A DNA stretch of 64,000 nucleotides from Hypomesus transpacificus (taxonomy: Eukaryota > Chordata > Actinopteri > Osmeriformes > Osmeridae): NCBI RefSeq assembly GCF_021917145.1, contig NC_061067.1, positions 4,917,389 to 4,981,388 of the forward strand. The letters run 5' to 3'. Of this stretch, positions 1 through 12,619 are shown piece by piece. The position numbers and the translations under genes are program-made. The notes below the pieces were generated by a model. It was given only the letters and a program-made list of their open reading frames with translations. It searched no databases and was not told the origin of the DNA. The first letter of the stretch is position 1. Every line of letters begins with the position of its first letter.

Positions 1-31
1 ATCCCCTTTGCATGGAGGACGGCAGTCGTGT

Positions 32-2527
32 CATGATAGAGTGAGTGGGGTGGGTTGTCGTTTGATGATAGAGTGAGTGGGGTGGGTTGTCGTTTGATGA
101 TAGAGTGAGTGGGGTGGGTTGTCGTTTGATGATAGAGTGAGTGGGGTGGGTTGTCGTTTGATGATAGAGTGAGTGGGGTGGGTTGTCGTTTGATGATAGA
201 GTGAGTGGGGTGGGTTGTCGTTTGATGATAGAGTGAGTGGGGTGGGTTGTCGTTTGATGATAGAGTGAGTGGGGTGGGTTGTCGTTTGATGATAGAGTGA
301 GTGGGGTGGGTTGTCGTTTGATGATAGAGTGAGTGGGGTGGGTTGTCGTTTGATGATAGAGTGAGTGGGGTGGGTTGTCGTTTGATGATAGAGTGAGTGG
401 GGTGGGTTGTCGTTTGATGATAGAGTGAGTGGGGTGGGTTGTCGTTTGATGATAGAGTGAGTGGGGTGGGTTGTCGTTTGATGATAGAGTGAGTGGGGTG
501 GGTTGTCGTTTGATGATAGAGTGAGTGGGGTGGGTTGTCGTTTGATGATAGAGTGAGTGGGGTGGGTTGTCGTTTGATGATAGAGTGAGTGGGGTGGGTT
601 GTCGTTTGATGATAGAGTGAGTGGGGTGGGTTGTCGTTTGATGATAGAGTGAGTGGGGTGGGTTGTCGTTTGATGATAGAGTGAGTGGGGTGGGTTGTCG
701 TTTGATGATAGAGTGAGTGGGGTGGGTTGTCGTTTGATGATAGAGTGAGTGGGGTGGGTTGTCGTTTGATGATAGAGTGAGTGGGGTGGGTTGTCGTTTG
801 ATGATAGAGTGAGTGGGGTGGGTTGTCGTTTGATGATAGAGTGAGTGGGGTGGGTTGTCGTTTGATGATAGAGTGAGTGGGGTGGGTTGTCGTTTGATGA
901 TAGAGTGAGTGGGGTGGGTTGTCGTTTGATGATAGAGTGAGTGGGGTGGGTTGTCGTTTGATGATAGAGTGAGTGGGGTGGGTTGTCGTTTGATGATAGA
1001 GTGAGTGGGGTGGGTTGTCGTTTGATGATAGAGTGAGTGGGGTGGGTTGTCGTTTGATGATAGAGTGAGTGGGGTGGGTTGTCGTTTGATGATAGAGTGA
1101 GTGGGGTGGGTTGTCGTTTGATGATAGAGTGAGTGGGGTGGGTTGTCGTTTGATGATAGAGTGAGTGGGCTGGGTTGTCGTTTGATGATAGAGTGAGTGG
1201 GGTGGGTTGTCGTTTGATGATAGAGTGAGTGGGGTGGGTTGTCGTTTGATGATAGAGTGAGTGGGGTGGGTTGTCGTTTGATGATAGAGTGAGTGGGGTG
1301 GGTTGTCGTTTGATGATAGAGTGAGTGGGGTGGGTTGTCGTTTGATGATAGAGTGAGTGGGGTGGGTTGTCGTTTGATGATAGAGTGAGTGGGGTGGGTT
1401 GTCGTTTGATGATAGAGTGAGTGGGGTGGGTTGTCGTTTGATGATAGAGTGAGTGGGGTGGGTTGTCGTTTGATGATAGAGTGAGTGGGGTGGGTTGTCG
1501 TTTGATGATAGAGTGAGTGGGGTGGGTTGTCGTTTGATGATAGAGTGAGTGGGGTGGGTTGTCGTTTGATGATAGAGTGAGTGGGGTGGGTTGTCGTTTG
1601 ATGATAGAGTGAGTGGGGTGGGTTGTCGTTTGATGATAGAGTGAGTGGGGTGGGTTGTCGTTTGATGATAGAGTGAGTGGGGTGGGTTGTCGTTTGATGA
1701 TAGAGTGAGTGGGGTGGGTTGTCGTTTGATGATAGAGTGAGTGGGGTGGGTTGTCGTTTGATGATAGAGTGAGTGGGGTGGGTTGTCGTTTGATGATAGA
1801 GTGAGTGGGGTGGGTTGTCGTTTGATGATAGAGTGAGTGGGGTGGGTTGTCGTTTGATGATAGAGTGAGTGGGGTGGGTTGTCGTTTGATGATAGAGTGA
1901 GTGGGGTGGGTTGTCGTTTGATGATAGAGTGAGTGGGGTGGGTTGTCGTTTGATGATAGAGTGAGTGGGGTGGGTTGTCGTTTGATGATAGAGTGAGTGG
2001 GGTGGGTTGTCGTTTGATGATAGAGTGAGTGGGGTGGGTTGTCGTTTGATGATAGAGTGAGTGGGGTGGGTTGTCGTTTGATGATAGAGTGAGTGGGGTG
2101 GGTTGTCGTTTGATGATAGAGTGAGTGGGGTGGGTTGTCGTTTGATGATAGAGTGAGTGGGGTGGGTTGTCGTTTGATGATAGAGTGAGTGGGGTGGGTT
2201 GTCGTTTGATGATAGAGTGAGTGGGGTGGGTTGTCGTTTGATGATAGAGTGAGTGGGGTGGGTTGTCGTTTGATGATAGAGTGAGTGGGGTGGGTTGTCG
2301 TTTGATGATAGAGTGAGTGGGGTGGGTTGTCGTTTGATGATAGAGTGAGTGGGGTGGGTTGTCGTTTGATGATAGAGTGAGTGGGGTGGGTTGTCGTTTG
2401 ATGATAGAGTGAGTGGGGTGGGTTGTCGTTTGATGATAGAGTGAGTGGGGTGGGTTGTCGTTTGATGATAGAGTGAGTGGGGTGGGTTGTCGTTTGATGA
2501 TAGAGTGAGTGGGGTGGGTTGTCGTTT
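32..2527. repeat. 32-bp minisatellite, 78 copies
   Basis: A head-to-tail 32-bp unit (begins gatgatagagtgagtggggt) is repeated 78 times with exact spacing. The first unit starts with c instead of g, and one internal unit has ggggt changed to gggct (base 1170). I saw no other variant. Every unit carries stop codons, so it codes for nothing. The G-runs (GGGGTGGG) recur every 32 bases on the plus strand. It lies downstream, in the minus sense, of the NRBP-like exon, so it is probably intronic. Confidence 0.98.
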
Positions 2528-4079
2528 TCTCTGCTAGCAAAGATAAAAGAAATGTCTCAGGGCAGACAGGGGCATTGACAGGTTTGGATGATCCTAGTGA
2601 TCCATGAGGTCCAAGGCCCTCTTAAGATTGTGGAGCGTTTGACCAGATCTAGGCACAGTTGATACTAGTTCAGAAGAGACCATTTTGACAAGAATCCTTT
2701 GATCCCCCTGGCTTGATGGATTACGATCACTCAGTTTCCCCTCTCATACCAGTGACATAGATCATTAATTTGTTTAAGTGACCGGGAGCACATTTCTGTT
2801 GTGTTCCATTGTGGGGTGGTTTATTCTGGGTCTATGTTTACACAACCATCACAAATCAAGTCAAACTTCAAAATCCAAGGTGGCATGCCGCGGAGGAGGT
2901 GGTGGTCACGACATTCTCAGGACCTTTAATCCTTTCCATCTCCCGCTACGTCCACCCTGGGTGAGGGGAAGGAAGTCAACCACCGGGGTCTCAACCAAGG
3001 AGATGAAATTGTTTCGAACACTTCTGTTTTACTTGGCTTTGGGGCATTTTGCAATGTCTTCCAGATTATAATACAGAAGATAATACATGCAAGCATTATC
3101 TAAAATCAGCTTTTATTCATAGAAAAATAGAAACATTAATATTTAATCACAACCGGTAAAAGAGAGAATGCCAGCTAGCATTGACAAAGAAGGCATGGAT
3201 AAGTGGCAGCATCAGCCAAGTTAAATTATGCAAATCCTGAAAGCACAGTATTCAAAACTGAGGTATACTGTATCGTTACCCTGATGTCTGGAATGAAGCC
3301 AACTGTTGCAAGCAAGGGAAAAAGATAAATGCAAAACGATAGCCTTAAAAAATCCCAGTGGAATCCAGTCAGTTGAGTCTAAGCTGAGTCAAAGGATGAC
3401 TCTGAGGTTTTACTAACAGTCAAAATGCTCTCAGACTAGCGCGTATCCGGGGGCGACAAGGTTGGCATGTGATACGCGCTCCCCTGACAGCCCTGTGACA
3501 TGCAACGTGTCGGCCATTTCTACAGGATACCTTTCCATGCCCCCGCAGCCCAGAGGGGGTTGCAGATCCCTTACACTGAGGCAATGATGGAAGCGCTGGC
3601 AGGACAGGTAGTTCCCCCTCCCCCGACATCACATCTGATGCCTGGGAAAGGTGGTTCATCAATGAATGCTGCTCTCTCATATTTCACTTTCAATACGAGT
3701 TCACCAGATCCACAGAAGCCATGTGGTCAACAACTTAATGAACTCTTTTGAGGCCTCAAGACCACCGCCACCACACACTCATCACCTACCAAAGGACTGA
3801 AGAGAACAGCTATAATTTGAACCTTCTTCAGATCCAGTGAGCATGACCTTGATCAGATAGGAAAGGCAATTTAATCAGCAGCATGGGAGAGACAGGGAGG
3901 TGGGTAATGGTTAATGACATCCCATAATAGTGTGTGCTGAAGGCCATCTGGTTGGCTCAGCCGACGCCACAGAGACGGCTTCATGTTGTGTCCTGGCAAC
4001 AAAAACCACACTTGTGCACCTGACAAAAACACACATCTTAACCCATGAGGATTACTTATTATCTCTCCTCTCTTTCTCT

Positions 4080-4080
<1 letters not shown>

Positions 4081-4136
<56 letters not shown>

Positions 4137-4215
4137 ATCTGTCTCTATTTTACCATTTGTCTTTCTACTTCTTCTCTATTTTCTCTTGACTGTCACTTAC
4201 GCACAAACACACCCA

Positions 4216-4264
<49 letters not shown>

Positions 4265-4354
4265 CCTGACTCGCTCTCTCTATTTTACCATTTGTCTCTC
4301 TACTTCTTCTCTATTTTTGCTTGACTCACTTACGCAGAAACACACACACACACA

Positions 4355-4434
<80 letters not shown>
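4081..4434. repeat. Three (CT)n microsatellite blocks
   Basis: Runs of ct at about 4079-4138, 4220-4265 and 4361-4434 are separated by near-duplicate spacers containing tattttaccatttgtct and cttcttctctatttt. The similar spacers suggest the blocks arose by duplication of a CT-plus-spacer segment. Serine/leucine-rich open frames here are artefacts of the repeat. Confidence 0.95.
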
Positions 4435-4437
<3 letters not shown>

Positions 4438-6510
4438 AGGCCCATTATGGGCATGGCCCAGTGTTGGTATTAGTACTGTACCTGCTGGAAGACTCACGAC
4501 CCGAGGCTAACCTGCCTTTCAACATCCCTGAAACTGGGCACAGCCATGTGCATGTTTCCAGGTCAAACACTCCAGTGGGGATGCAATATACAGCAGAACA
4601 GCATCAATGGGGAGGTGAAGGGTCACCTGGAGCTGGGAAGTGCACAGCTGAAATTGGCTCATAAAAATAGGCCATAAAACACCTCACGCACAGGTCAGTT
4701 TCATAATGTGAACAGGACAATGCTGGATGGTTCCCCATTTACTTCATGAAAAACACCATCATTAAATCATATTGGATCTGTGTGCCAACTGTGAAGCAAA
4801 TCAAATGCACCTCAAGTACTTTTAAATGCTTTCATGTAATTGATGTCTATAATTGAACCAGGTCTGACACATAACACACACTCATTCTGGCCTGCACCAG
4901 TTGTAGCATGCGAGGGCTGATCACATATCTGTCTGAACTGCTCGGATACTCGGATACTTGTATAACACACCTCCGCCGCAGTGACATGAAACCATTCATA
5001 AATCTTGTGGTACATGGGAGGCGAGAACGGGAATTAGTGATCCCCTTACAAACACACACACACACATACACACAAACACACACACTCACCATAAGTCTAT
5101 ATGAGAAATATCCTGTCAACACAGAGATAATCGTATAAAATGTATCATTCAAAGCCAACACACACCACAGGCAGTAATGATATGAATATCAGCCCATAGG
5201 CTTTCACATACTGTACATGATCTTCTTCATTCTAGCCGCTAGAATTATGTTCAGCTTCCAGCTGCCCTGTTTTCATTCTCTACTTTTTTAATTCAAATTT
5301 TGTCAAATGCACAAATCAAAAAAGGTTTTCTAACAATTACCAGAATCGGGCCGCCCAGCAGATTCTCTCATGTGGCAAAGTAATTCAATCATCTTAAACA
5401 TCCTCGGGCCACGTTTAACACTCTGGAATACAAACAGTCAAGGATTGTCAGATGAAAGCAGACTTCTTCCTGCTGAGTGCTTCTGCATAAGCACTGCATG
5501 CCATGCACAGGACACAAGGCTGACAGGGGGGCCTGTTGGCCCAGGGCAGGACAGGACGTGCAACTACATTAACAGGAGTGTGGAGGCGATGGCCTAAGCT
5601 TGTCCCCGTTTCCCCTTGGGAAGAAATCTGAGTAAGTGTCATTCCAGTGGTGCAGCTGTCCCAGTGTGAGGCCCAGGCAGAGCGAGGCCAGCGGGCCTGG
5701 GTCATTAGGAAGTTGTCAATCCTTAGAAAGATCCCCTGAAGCGAGGCAGCACTTACTGCCAGCCATGACATGACAAGGGTTTAAAGCGACGGCCATACCT
5801 GTGGCTTTGACCCTGGGTTGGATTGTTTATCCTGACGACTTGAGGATGTAACCCATGGACAGTATTCAGCATCCATGTGTAAACATACTGTCGTGAAATG
5901 TTACACTTCAACTCCCGATTGGAACTTGCAGATATGATTCTAGATAATAAAGTGTTCCAACGATCTAGTACATATGATTACATCTTCATGAAATATTAAT
6001 GATAGTAATTAATGTTCTACTATGTTAGAAACTGTGAAGTAAAATGATGTAAACCATTTTGCTCCTGATTGGCAAGATGCACTTACGTAATCTCTCGCCT
6101 TATAAATGACATCAAAACCCGCTTGACGACAGAATCAGAAGTTGCCATGGAGAAATACATACTCAAAGTCAATCCTAAACAATGAGGGTCTCTCCTTTGC
6201 CTGCCTGACTCACCAGGTCCCTGCGAGCACTGACACCTGAATTGAACTCTGGGTAACGCAGAGGGTCTTAGCAGAGAAAATAGAATATGTGTGTCAGTCA
6301 CCAGACTCACTCATTCCTCTGCTTTAACAGTTCTTTCTGAGACAATCCATCACAGCGTTCCAATCTACCCCCCAACATGACAATGCATTAATGGATGCAG
6401 GCAAGATGGCCGCCTACTGCAGCCCAAACATCTATTGAGGGTTGACCCACACATCCGGCATGTGACCTCTAATGGGTTCCTCTCCAGATTGCAGGGTGGA
6501 GTGGGGAGGG

Positions 6511-6512
<2 letters not shown>

Positions 6513-6544
<32 letters not shown>
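6513..6544. repeat. Poly-G homopolymer
   Basis: A run of 32 consecutive G residues in otherwise unremarkable sequence. Its true length is uncertain because such runs are hard to sequence. Confidence 0.95.
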
Positions 6545-6545
<1 letters not shown>

Positions 6546-8895
6546 CATCAGCTTAGCCTTAGGGGGTTTCAGGCCAAGGGGGGTTAGGAAGGTCTGTCAT
6601 CAAGAGGCCTATTCCATTCTGTCCTCATGCAGGCCTCCTCCGTCCTGTGGTAATACCGCCTGTCTGGATATAGATACAGCTTTCTCACTCTGTGTGTTTG
6701 TCTGACTTTCTCTCCCTCTGTCTCTCTCTCTCTCATTAGACATGCTAGTCCAAGGCACAGCCACCAAGAGTGCACCAGTAGTCTTTCCCTGCTAATGGTG
6801 CCGATGGAAGAGCAAAGAACTAGTTTGACCTGGAAGTCAGGATTTCAACATTTACAGATGAGGCAAGATGGGTTGTTTTGGAGTGGGGGTGGGGGTGGGG
6901 ACAGCCAAAGACGTCGTCTTTGTCATGTTCTCTGGGTTCCTCCTGTGTGTGCAAACCCAAGAGACAGGCAGGAACAGAACACCACAATCACACAGTGAAT
7001 CATCAAGGAGATAGCAGTGTAATCACTGGCATGGAGATGAGTTGCTGAGTCGCTGAGTCCAGGCTTAGGTTTGGGGTGAGGACGCAGTATGAAACGAGCA
7101 AGAGTTGATTCATCCATGAAGCCTTTTTTGAGCTGCCGTAGCCGACAACAGACGGTGTATGTGCCCCTATGTAAAAGTGTCGTGGTACAGCTTCAACAGG
7201 GCAACGTGTAGCAAGCTGAGTAAAATCAATGCAGTGTTTGATGACTGTGGTAGGTTAATAGGGGCCAACCAACTCTTCAGGAAACGGCATTACGCAATCC
7301 AACACACCCACTGTTATTACAGCCAGACTACCAACCATAACATGTGCCTACCACGTGACTAGCTCTCTAACCATGGAGATTTGTTTACAGGCAGAGCTAC
7401 ATAAAAGAAACCTGATAGTCTATTGTAAACTTTCCTCTAATGACTTAGTTATCTAATATATAACTGATCATGGTTTGCTCATAGGAAGACACAAACACTT
7501 GAGACTGCAGGAACAGGCAAAGAGCAGCGGGACAATGCAGCATCTAAACAGTGAAAATACGTTGTTTTCTATTGGTGCTAAGTACTAGTTATATATTTAA
7601 ACAACACTAAACGATGGTGTGTCACTTACAACCATAGTACATCTGCTGTACAGGGCACAGCCAGAGTCCAGGCAGCTGGGAGGGTAAGACACCAGTGTGT
7701 GAATGAGTTGGCTAGTAGGTGAGACATGAATGAAACCCCAATCAACTCTGACATTTGTACAGTAAGTAATACTGTCATGTGGAAATTAGGACAGTGTTGC
7801 ATCTCACAGAGTTTATGTGTGTGTGTAAGTGTGTGTATGTCTGTGAGGGATGGGGAGGTGACCCAGAAACAACAAAACACACTGACGGGTAATCAATGGT
7901 TGGAAAAACACCGGGAGGGGCAGTGCTGGTGCTGATCATTTGTGTGTGTGTGTGTGTGTGTGTGAGTGTACGTGCAAGCGATCAAGCATCTCTGCAGCTG
8001 GTCAACGTGTATGCCATAAGAATGATCCTGTGTCTGACAGTGAGGTCAGCTGATTAAAGTTGCCGTAGGGGCTCCATGTGTAGAATAAAGATAACCTTAA
8101 AAACGTTTAACGCCCTTGTCACATTTAACAGAACTCCCTTGACTGATGGCACCTCTTACTCTTCTGTAAATGCTGCTTCAAGTTATTGTCCAAACTCTCA
8201 TCAACATTCAACACACAAACACAACATACTGTGGTGGACAAGTAGCATTGCTGTAACATTACGGACTAAATAAGACCCACAGAAGATGAGATGTAACTCT
8301 GCGTCTATCGCGTCAAACACTAAATATCACAAACATGTTCGTATCAGTCGTAAAAATACAGTAAACGTTTGGCATGTTTAGGATCCATATCGAGATCATA
8401 ATCAACAACCTCCATACTGTAACGGTCGCCCTGTTGTCAACACCCTTTTTGTTGCTTCAACAAGCCAACATTTAACCAAGCTGTGTTTCAAAGATATACG
8501 TGTAATGCTTCTCCAGGAGAAAAAAACTCAACAATTGAAGGGCGGGAAATTAAAAGGGTTAAATAGCCCTTGTAGACCAAACCATTCATATCATGCGTTG
8601 GTTCGACAAAGCTGTCGTATTTCTATCCCCTGGCCTGGCCTGGCCTGTAGCCTCATACATACGGTTCCTGAACCTGTTATTCTGCTGTCCATGTATAAGA
8701 CCATACACATATTGCCATACGGCATATACAATTCTACACTTTGGAGATGAATATCACATATTTCGGATTGGCAATGGAGCCAGACTACGGTAGGATCCAT
8801 GTCACAAGCAGATTATATCACGTTTCCTATATCCCAAATTGGAAATGACTGCCCAGAAGGTTAAGCTATGCAGAGAGCAGCAATAAACTGTCTAC

Positions 8896-9015
8896 CTGCT
8901 CTTTCCGTTTCTGCCAGCGTCCGCATGGGCTTTCCTCCAGGATCTCGCTCTCATCCTCGCTCTCCTCCTCCTTTCCCTCCGACCCCGAATTCCTCTCCGG
9001 GACGGACATAGTCAT
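8896..9015 (-). CDS. nrbp2: NRBP-family pseudokinase, first coding exon (partial)
   Basis: Nuclear receptor-binding protein (NRBP1/NRBP2) is a cytoplasmic pseudokinase adaptor. Only the first coding exon is in the window. Reading minus from ATG 9015 gives 40 codons starting MTMSVPERNSGSEGKEEESE, then the family signature EDESEILEESPCGRWQKR, ending at GAGCAG before a gtagac donor (phase 0). A second in-frame ATG at 9009 could also be used. The N-terminus is much shorter than mammalian NRBP1, and the KEQ ending resembles NRBP2 (REQ), so I lean to NRBP2; EILEE is the NRBP1 spelling, so the paralogue is unsure. The remaining exons lie beyond position 1. The kinase-like domain is therefore not visible. 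Confidence 0.85.
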
Positions 9016-11584
9016 TGTATTCCGTATTTGAAAATTCTTCCCTGTTGGTTTTTCTCGAAAATCCTAGTGCAGACGTTGCAGCTGTCTGAGCAGACAGTAC
9101 AATTCCACACGACACCAGACGTTTTGCTTTTAAAGCCCTCGGCGCTTAAAACATCTTGCACTGAGAAGTGGTAGCAAAATATTGTAAAGAAATGCCTTTC
9201 CCACTTATCACCATTGAAATGTCAACCGGGCAATCAGACCAATACTCTTCTTCTCGTAAGAGTAGGCCTATAATAAAGTGAGAATCATTCGGAAATTGTC
9301 CCCGTCTATTCCGCGCGCTCAACTGCATGTAAAATAGATTGCGAAATGTTTTTGTTATCGCGTCCCTTTACAATTCTCAAGGAGCCTACTGAAGGAATAT
9401 AAAGCTATATATTAAAAATTTAGCCTTAAAATAAGTCTATTCAGTTCTCCCTGTCTTCATTAATCTTCCCCATCTATGGAATGAAGTAATTTCTAACATC
9501 TCAAATACGCGTCATTGTGTTCGCTGAGAACGCAAAGGCTCCTCTCCAGCAACCCAGCGCAGAGGGATACCGTAAAGTGAAGAAGAGCTGCGTAATGTTG
9601 CCAGTACCGTAATAAGGTTGTTGGAGCCTTGAGATATCTATGAATAACATTGCGATGGGCGTTCCTGCTAATCTAAAGTGTATGTGCCAGACTTGCCAGA
9701 GTATACGTGAGTGAAAGTATTTAGCTGTCACTGAAACAAGATGGTTTAATGTCAAATAGAAGTCAGACATGTCAGTCATCGACCTGAATGCAGTTTAACA
9801 AAATGGCAACCTAAAATTATTCATTTCAAGCCTCCATGCTTTTCATAGCTCAAGCTGTTATGACCAATACAAGAAATATGCAGTCTCCAAAGAGTTAACA
9901 GCCACTCTATCACACAGGGATGTGACACACTCGTAAAAAGTTTCAACCTTGTTCACGTCACTGGAGAAGAAGGAGATTCTTCTGCAATAATAGCCAAGTA
10001 GGCTAGAGGGTGACTGCTATCTGTGTCTGTGTGATGGTGCTTTGTATGAATGTGCATGTTGATGGCTGTGTGTGCCCATGTGCGTGCATACAGTATATGT
10101 TAAAGTGTGTGTGTGTGTGTGTGTGTAAGCGTGCATTTGTTAGACACCTTGCGTAAGCAGCAGCCTCTAAGCTTGGTCAACATACTCGTACTCGTACTCG
10201 TACTGTAAGTCCTTTCAGCATTGTGAGCAAGTACTGATCATATGCCTACAGACACCCAACACACCACATGAATTATATTAGGCTACAGTGGGAGGCTGCA
10301 GTGGAAGCTTGCTTAGACACTGGGTCTCTATTCCACTTGAAGCAGCATGCAGGGAAAGTAAAAAGGCCTTCGCTTTTTACAAGAGGCTGGGAGAGAGAAA
10401 AAGGAACAGTCATGGAAAACTGATGGTGGTAAAAGTGCCAGAGTTGGCAGTAATTCTGAGAACTGGACACCACTCTGGGCAGGAACAACGCTGTTTATTA
10501 TGCTGCCTGTTTGGGTCTGGTAATGCGTTTTTTTTCCCCCTCCGGTTCTTCCAAGCAGAAACCTAAGAGATTCAAACTCTGTGACATTAATCCATTGACA
10601 CTGTGAGGATAATGTTATGTTCTGAAACAGCGAGTGGTTGTCAGGTTGTGTCAATGAAGAAGTAGTAGTATGAATGTGATTCAACCAATACAATATATTT
10701 GAATCTTGATAGTTCCATACTTTTCTTCAAACCCATAGAAAGTATGATAGGTTTAGGATATTGGTACAACGGTATTGCTGTTCTACAGCAGTATAGCCCC
10801 TTGACTGCTCAGTCCCTGGGGAAAAGTGAGTAGAGCTTTGTATGCCATCTAGTGGTAGTCACACACAACTCTGATAGACATGATAAACAATGGGTTAAAA
10901 TGTACAAACATTCAATTTATATAAAAATGTAGAAACAGTATTTATTGTCTTTCTGTTGGGTGTATTTTTCTTCCCTATTAAAATCTATGTTCAAGGCCTT
11001 GGACTGGAACATGTGTAAGAAACGGAATCTCACAACCCTTGACCCTTTAAGATTTTGCAGCGTTACAGAAAATAAACTCAAAATAAGACATTCACCTGCC
11101 AACCTTCTAATCACCGTCTTGTTCTATTTTTAGAGCTGAGTGAGAAGAGCTTTTGAGCCTCAGCTTTACCTCTCCCTCACACCGCTAATGAGATTTACAC
11201 TTGGCACAAGATGCCGTGTGGGAGACAATGGTGGTGTCTAGACGGGCTAGGAGCCTAGCGCACCGAGACTAGAACTGCAGACCAGACTGACCTAATGAGG
11301 ACAGTGATTGGCAAGCGGCGTGCTAGACATGTCAAAAGGTGAACTACATTTTTTTCTTTGTGGTGAATCATTTCAACGTATCCAGTATCACATCTATGAC
11401 ATGATTATTTCTCAATCATTTTTTGAATGGGCTCCATAACGTCTTATCTCCATCCCCCTTAAAGCCACCGTTTTTTCCATCTTCAAAACAGGGACCCTGA
11501 TTGTGGATGTCAACTATCTACTGTTGCCAGCTAAGTACTTCTTAGGCTGATTATCAGAGAAGTGAAAGAAGCAGCAAGACGCAA
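9016..11584. other. NRBP 5' flank and intergenic DNA
   Basis: The first roughly 120 bases should hold the NRBP 5' UTR and promoter; I see no TATA box. The rest is AT-rich with short tg tracts near 10108-10127 and a tcgtac repeat near 10188-10203. I see no exon with homology to a known family. Confidence 0.4.
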
Positions 11585-11603
11585 ATTCAGGTTTGTAATG
11601 CTC

Positions 11604-11609
11604 TTTATT
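11604..11609 (-). terminator. Poly(A) signal, lectin copy 1
   Basis: AATAAA in the minus sense, about 120 bp after the stop codon at 11726. Confidence 0.75.
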
Positions 11610-11725
11610 GAACACAAGTCAAGAGAGAAACAGTTATACCCAGTTAAATAACAGTTATATATGATGCAGTGATGGAAAAACCGTTTTGGTGTGGGTGCTG
11701 CTTCCCTAAGCAGAGCTGAGAGGGC

Positions 11726-12313
11726 TTAGTTCTTGAAGCCCTTTGACTGGGCGGAGGACCACACCTCCTCTCCGTCCCTCTCCACCACCATGGTCCCGTC
11801 ATTGCGCAGGTGCAGGTGACACATCTTGAAGCCCCCGGATGCCTGGCTCTTTGTCTGCCACATCATCTTGTTGTCCCTCTTGTACATCACCAGGTTGCAG
11901 TCGTCCTGCATGCACAGGCGCCAGGCGTCGCGCTGGCCGGCGGTGTCTGAGTTCCACATGGGCTTCCAGCCGTAGATGATGAAGTTACCGTCCTCCTGGA
12001 TGAAGAGAAGAAGAGAAGAGAGAGAGAGAGAGAGATAGAGAGAAAGAGAGAGAGAGAAAGAGAGAGAGAGAAAGAGAGAGAAATAGAGAAAGGGTTAATG
12101 GTCAAACTTGATTCAAGAACACACAAACAGTCCAGCAGAACTGAACTATTTCACAAGGTTGGTTTCATTGTGACTTTGAAAGGCAGTTTCAAAAATCGTT
12201 CAGTTGTTGTCTCAGGCGCCCACCTGGAAGACAGCCTTCCACTCATGGTTGTTGGACATGATGTAGTCTCCCTTGCGGAGCTCATCGAACTTGGACATGT
12301 AGTTTCTGCTCAT
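11726..12313 (-). CDS. Lily-type mannose lectin, copy 1
   Basis: A small bulb-type (B_lectin) mannose-binding protein, the family of fish skin-mucus lectins such as pufflectin. Coding exons are 12224-12313 (starts MSRNYMSKFDELRKGDY, 30 codons) and 11726-11995 (89 codons plus stop), 119 residues in all, close to the 116 usual in the family. The beta-prism motif QxDxNxVxY occurs as QEDGNFIIY (Val to Ile), split by the intron, and as QDDCNLVMY. The third site is degenerate (LRNDGTMVV). There is no signal peptide, as in related fish lectins. A noncoding first exon ends at a gtgagt donor at 12475 and a TATA box lies at 12604-12610. The likely role is binding microbial mannose glycans in mucus, inferred from the family. 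Confidence 0.92.
12014..12083. repeat. AG-rich microsatellite in lectin copy 1 intron
   Basis: Degenerate (ag)n with scattered a insertions, directly upstream of the last-exon acceptor, where it supplies the polypyrimidine tract on the minus strand. Copy 2 has a shorter version at the same place. Confidence 0.85.
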
Positions 12314-12475
12314 GGTTCTGTGAAGAAAAGAAAGTGGCTGGTTACATTAAGGGTCACACAGGGCACTGCAAACAAATATTTACATTTACCTACACTTACA
12401 CGTAGCTGCTATAAGAGAAGGGACAGAGAAAGAGAAAAAGAGAGCACATGTGAGAGGGAGTAACAACATACTCAC

Positions 12476-12578
12476 AGGCTGGTTCTGGAGTGGACTTGGA
12501 GAGTCTGAAGAATCTGGAGTTCTGGATGGTTATGGAATGGACTTGGAGAGTCTGAAGAATCTGGAGTTCTGGGTGAAG
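12476..12578 (-). other. Noncoding first exon of lectin copy 1
   Basis: The 5' UTR exon is bounded by a good donor (CT|gtgagtatg in the minus sense). The upstream end is only estimated from the TATA box. Most of it is a 47-bp tandem duplication (12482-12528 and 12529-12575) sharing tggacttggagagtctgaag. Copies 2 and 3 lack the duplication. Confidence 0.65.
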
Positions 12579-12603
12579 TGTCCTTCATTCAGACTCAGTC
12601 AGC

Positions 12604-12610
12604 TTATATA
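12604..12610 (-). promoter_or_regulatory. TATA box, lectin copy 1
   Basis: TATATAA on the minus strand, about 130 bp before the first exon's donor. Copies 2 and 3 have a TATAAAA at a similar place. Confidence 0.75.
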
Positions 12611-12619
12611 GCCAGCAGC

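Larger units (their letters stand above)
2528..8895. other. Probable NRBP intron 1, no coding exon seen
   Basis: About 6.4 kb without a recognisable coding exon. It holds CT-rich microsatellites near 4081-4434, a G homopolymer near 6513-6544, a TG tract near 7941 and an AC-rich stretch near 5050. I looked for the conserved second NRBP exon (VNQ...AMDTEEGVEVVW) on the minus strand and did not find it, so this intron appears to run past the left edge. Confidence 0.5.

Noticed and set aside
32..2527. CRISPR-like regular repeat array
   Set aside because: There are no unique spacers; the unit is contiguous head to tail, and the genome is eukaryotic.
3930..4436. 168-residue Ser/Leu-rich frame
   Set aside because: It is a CT microsatellite translation.
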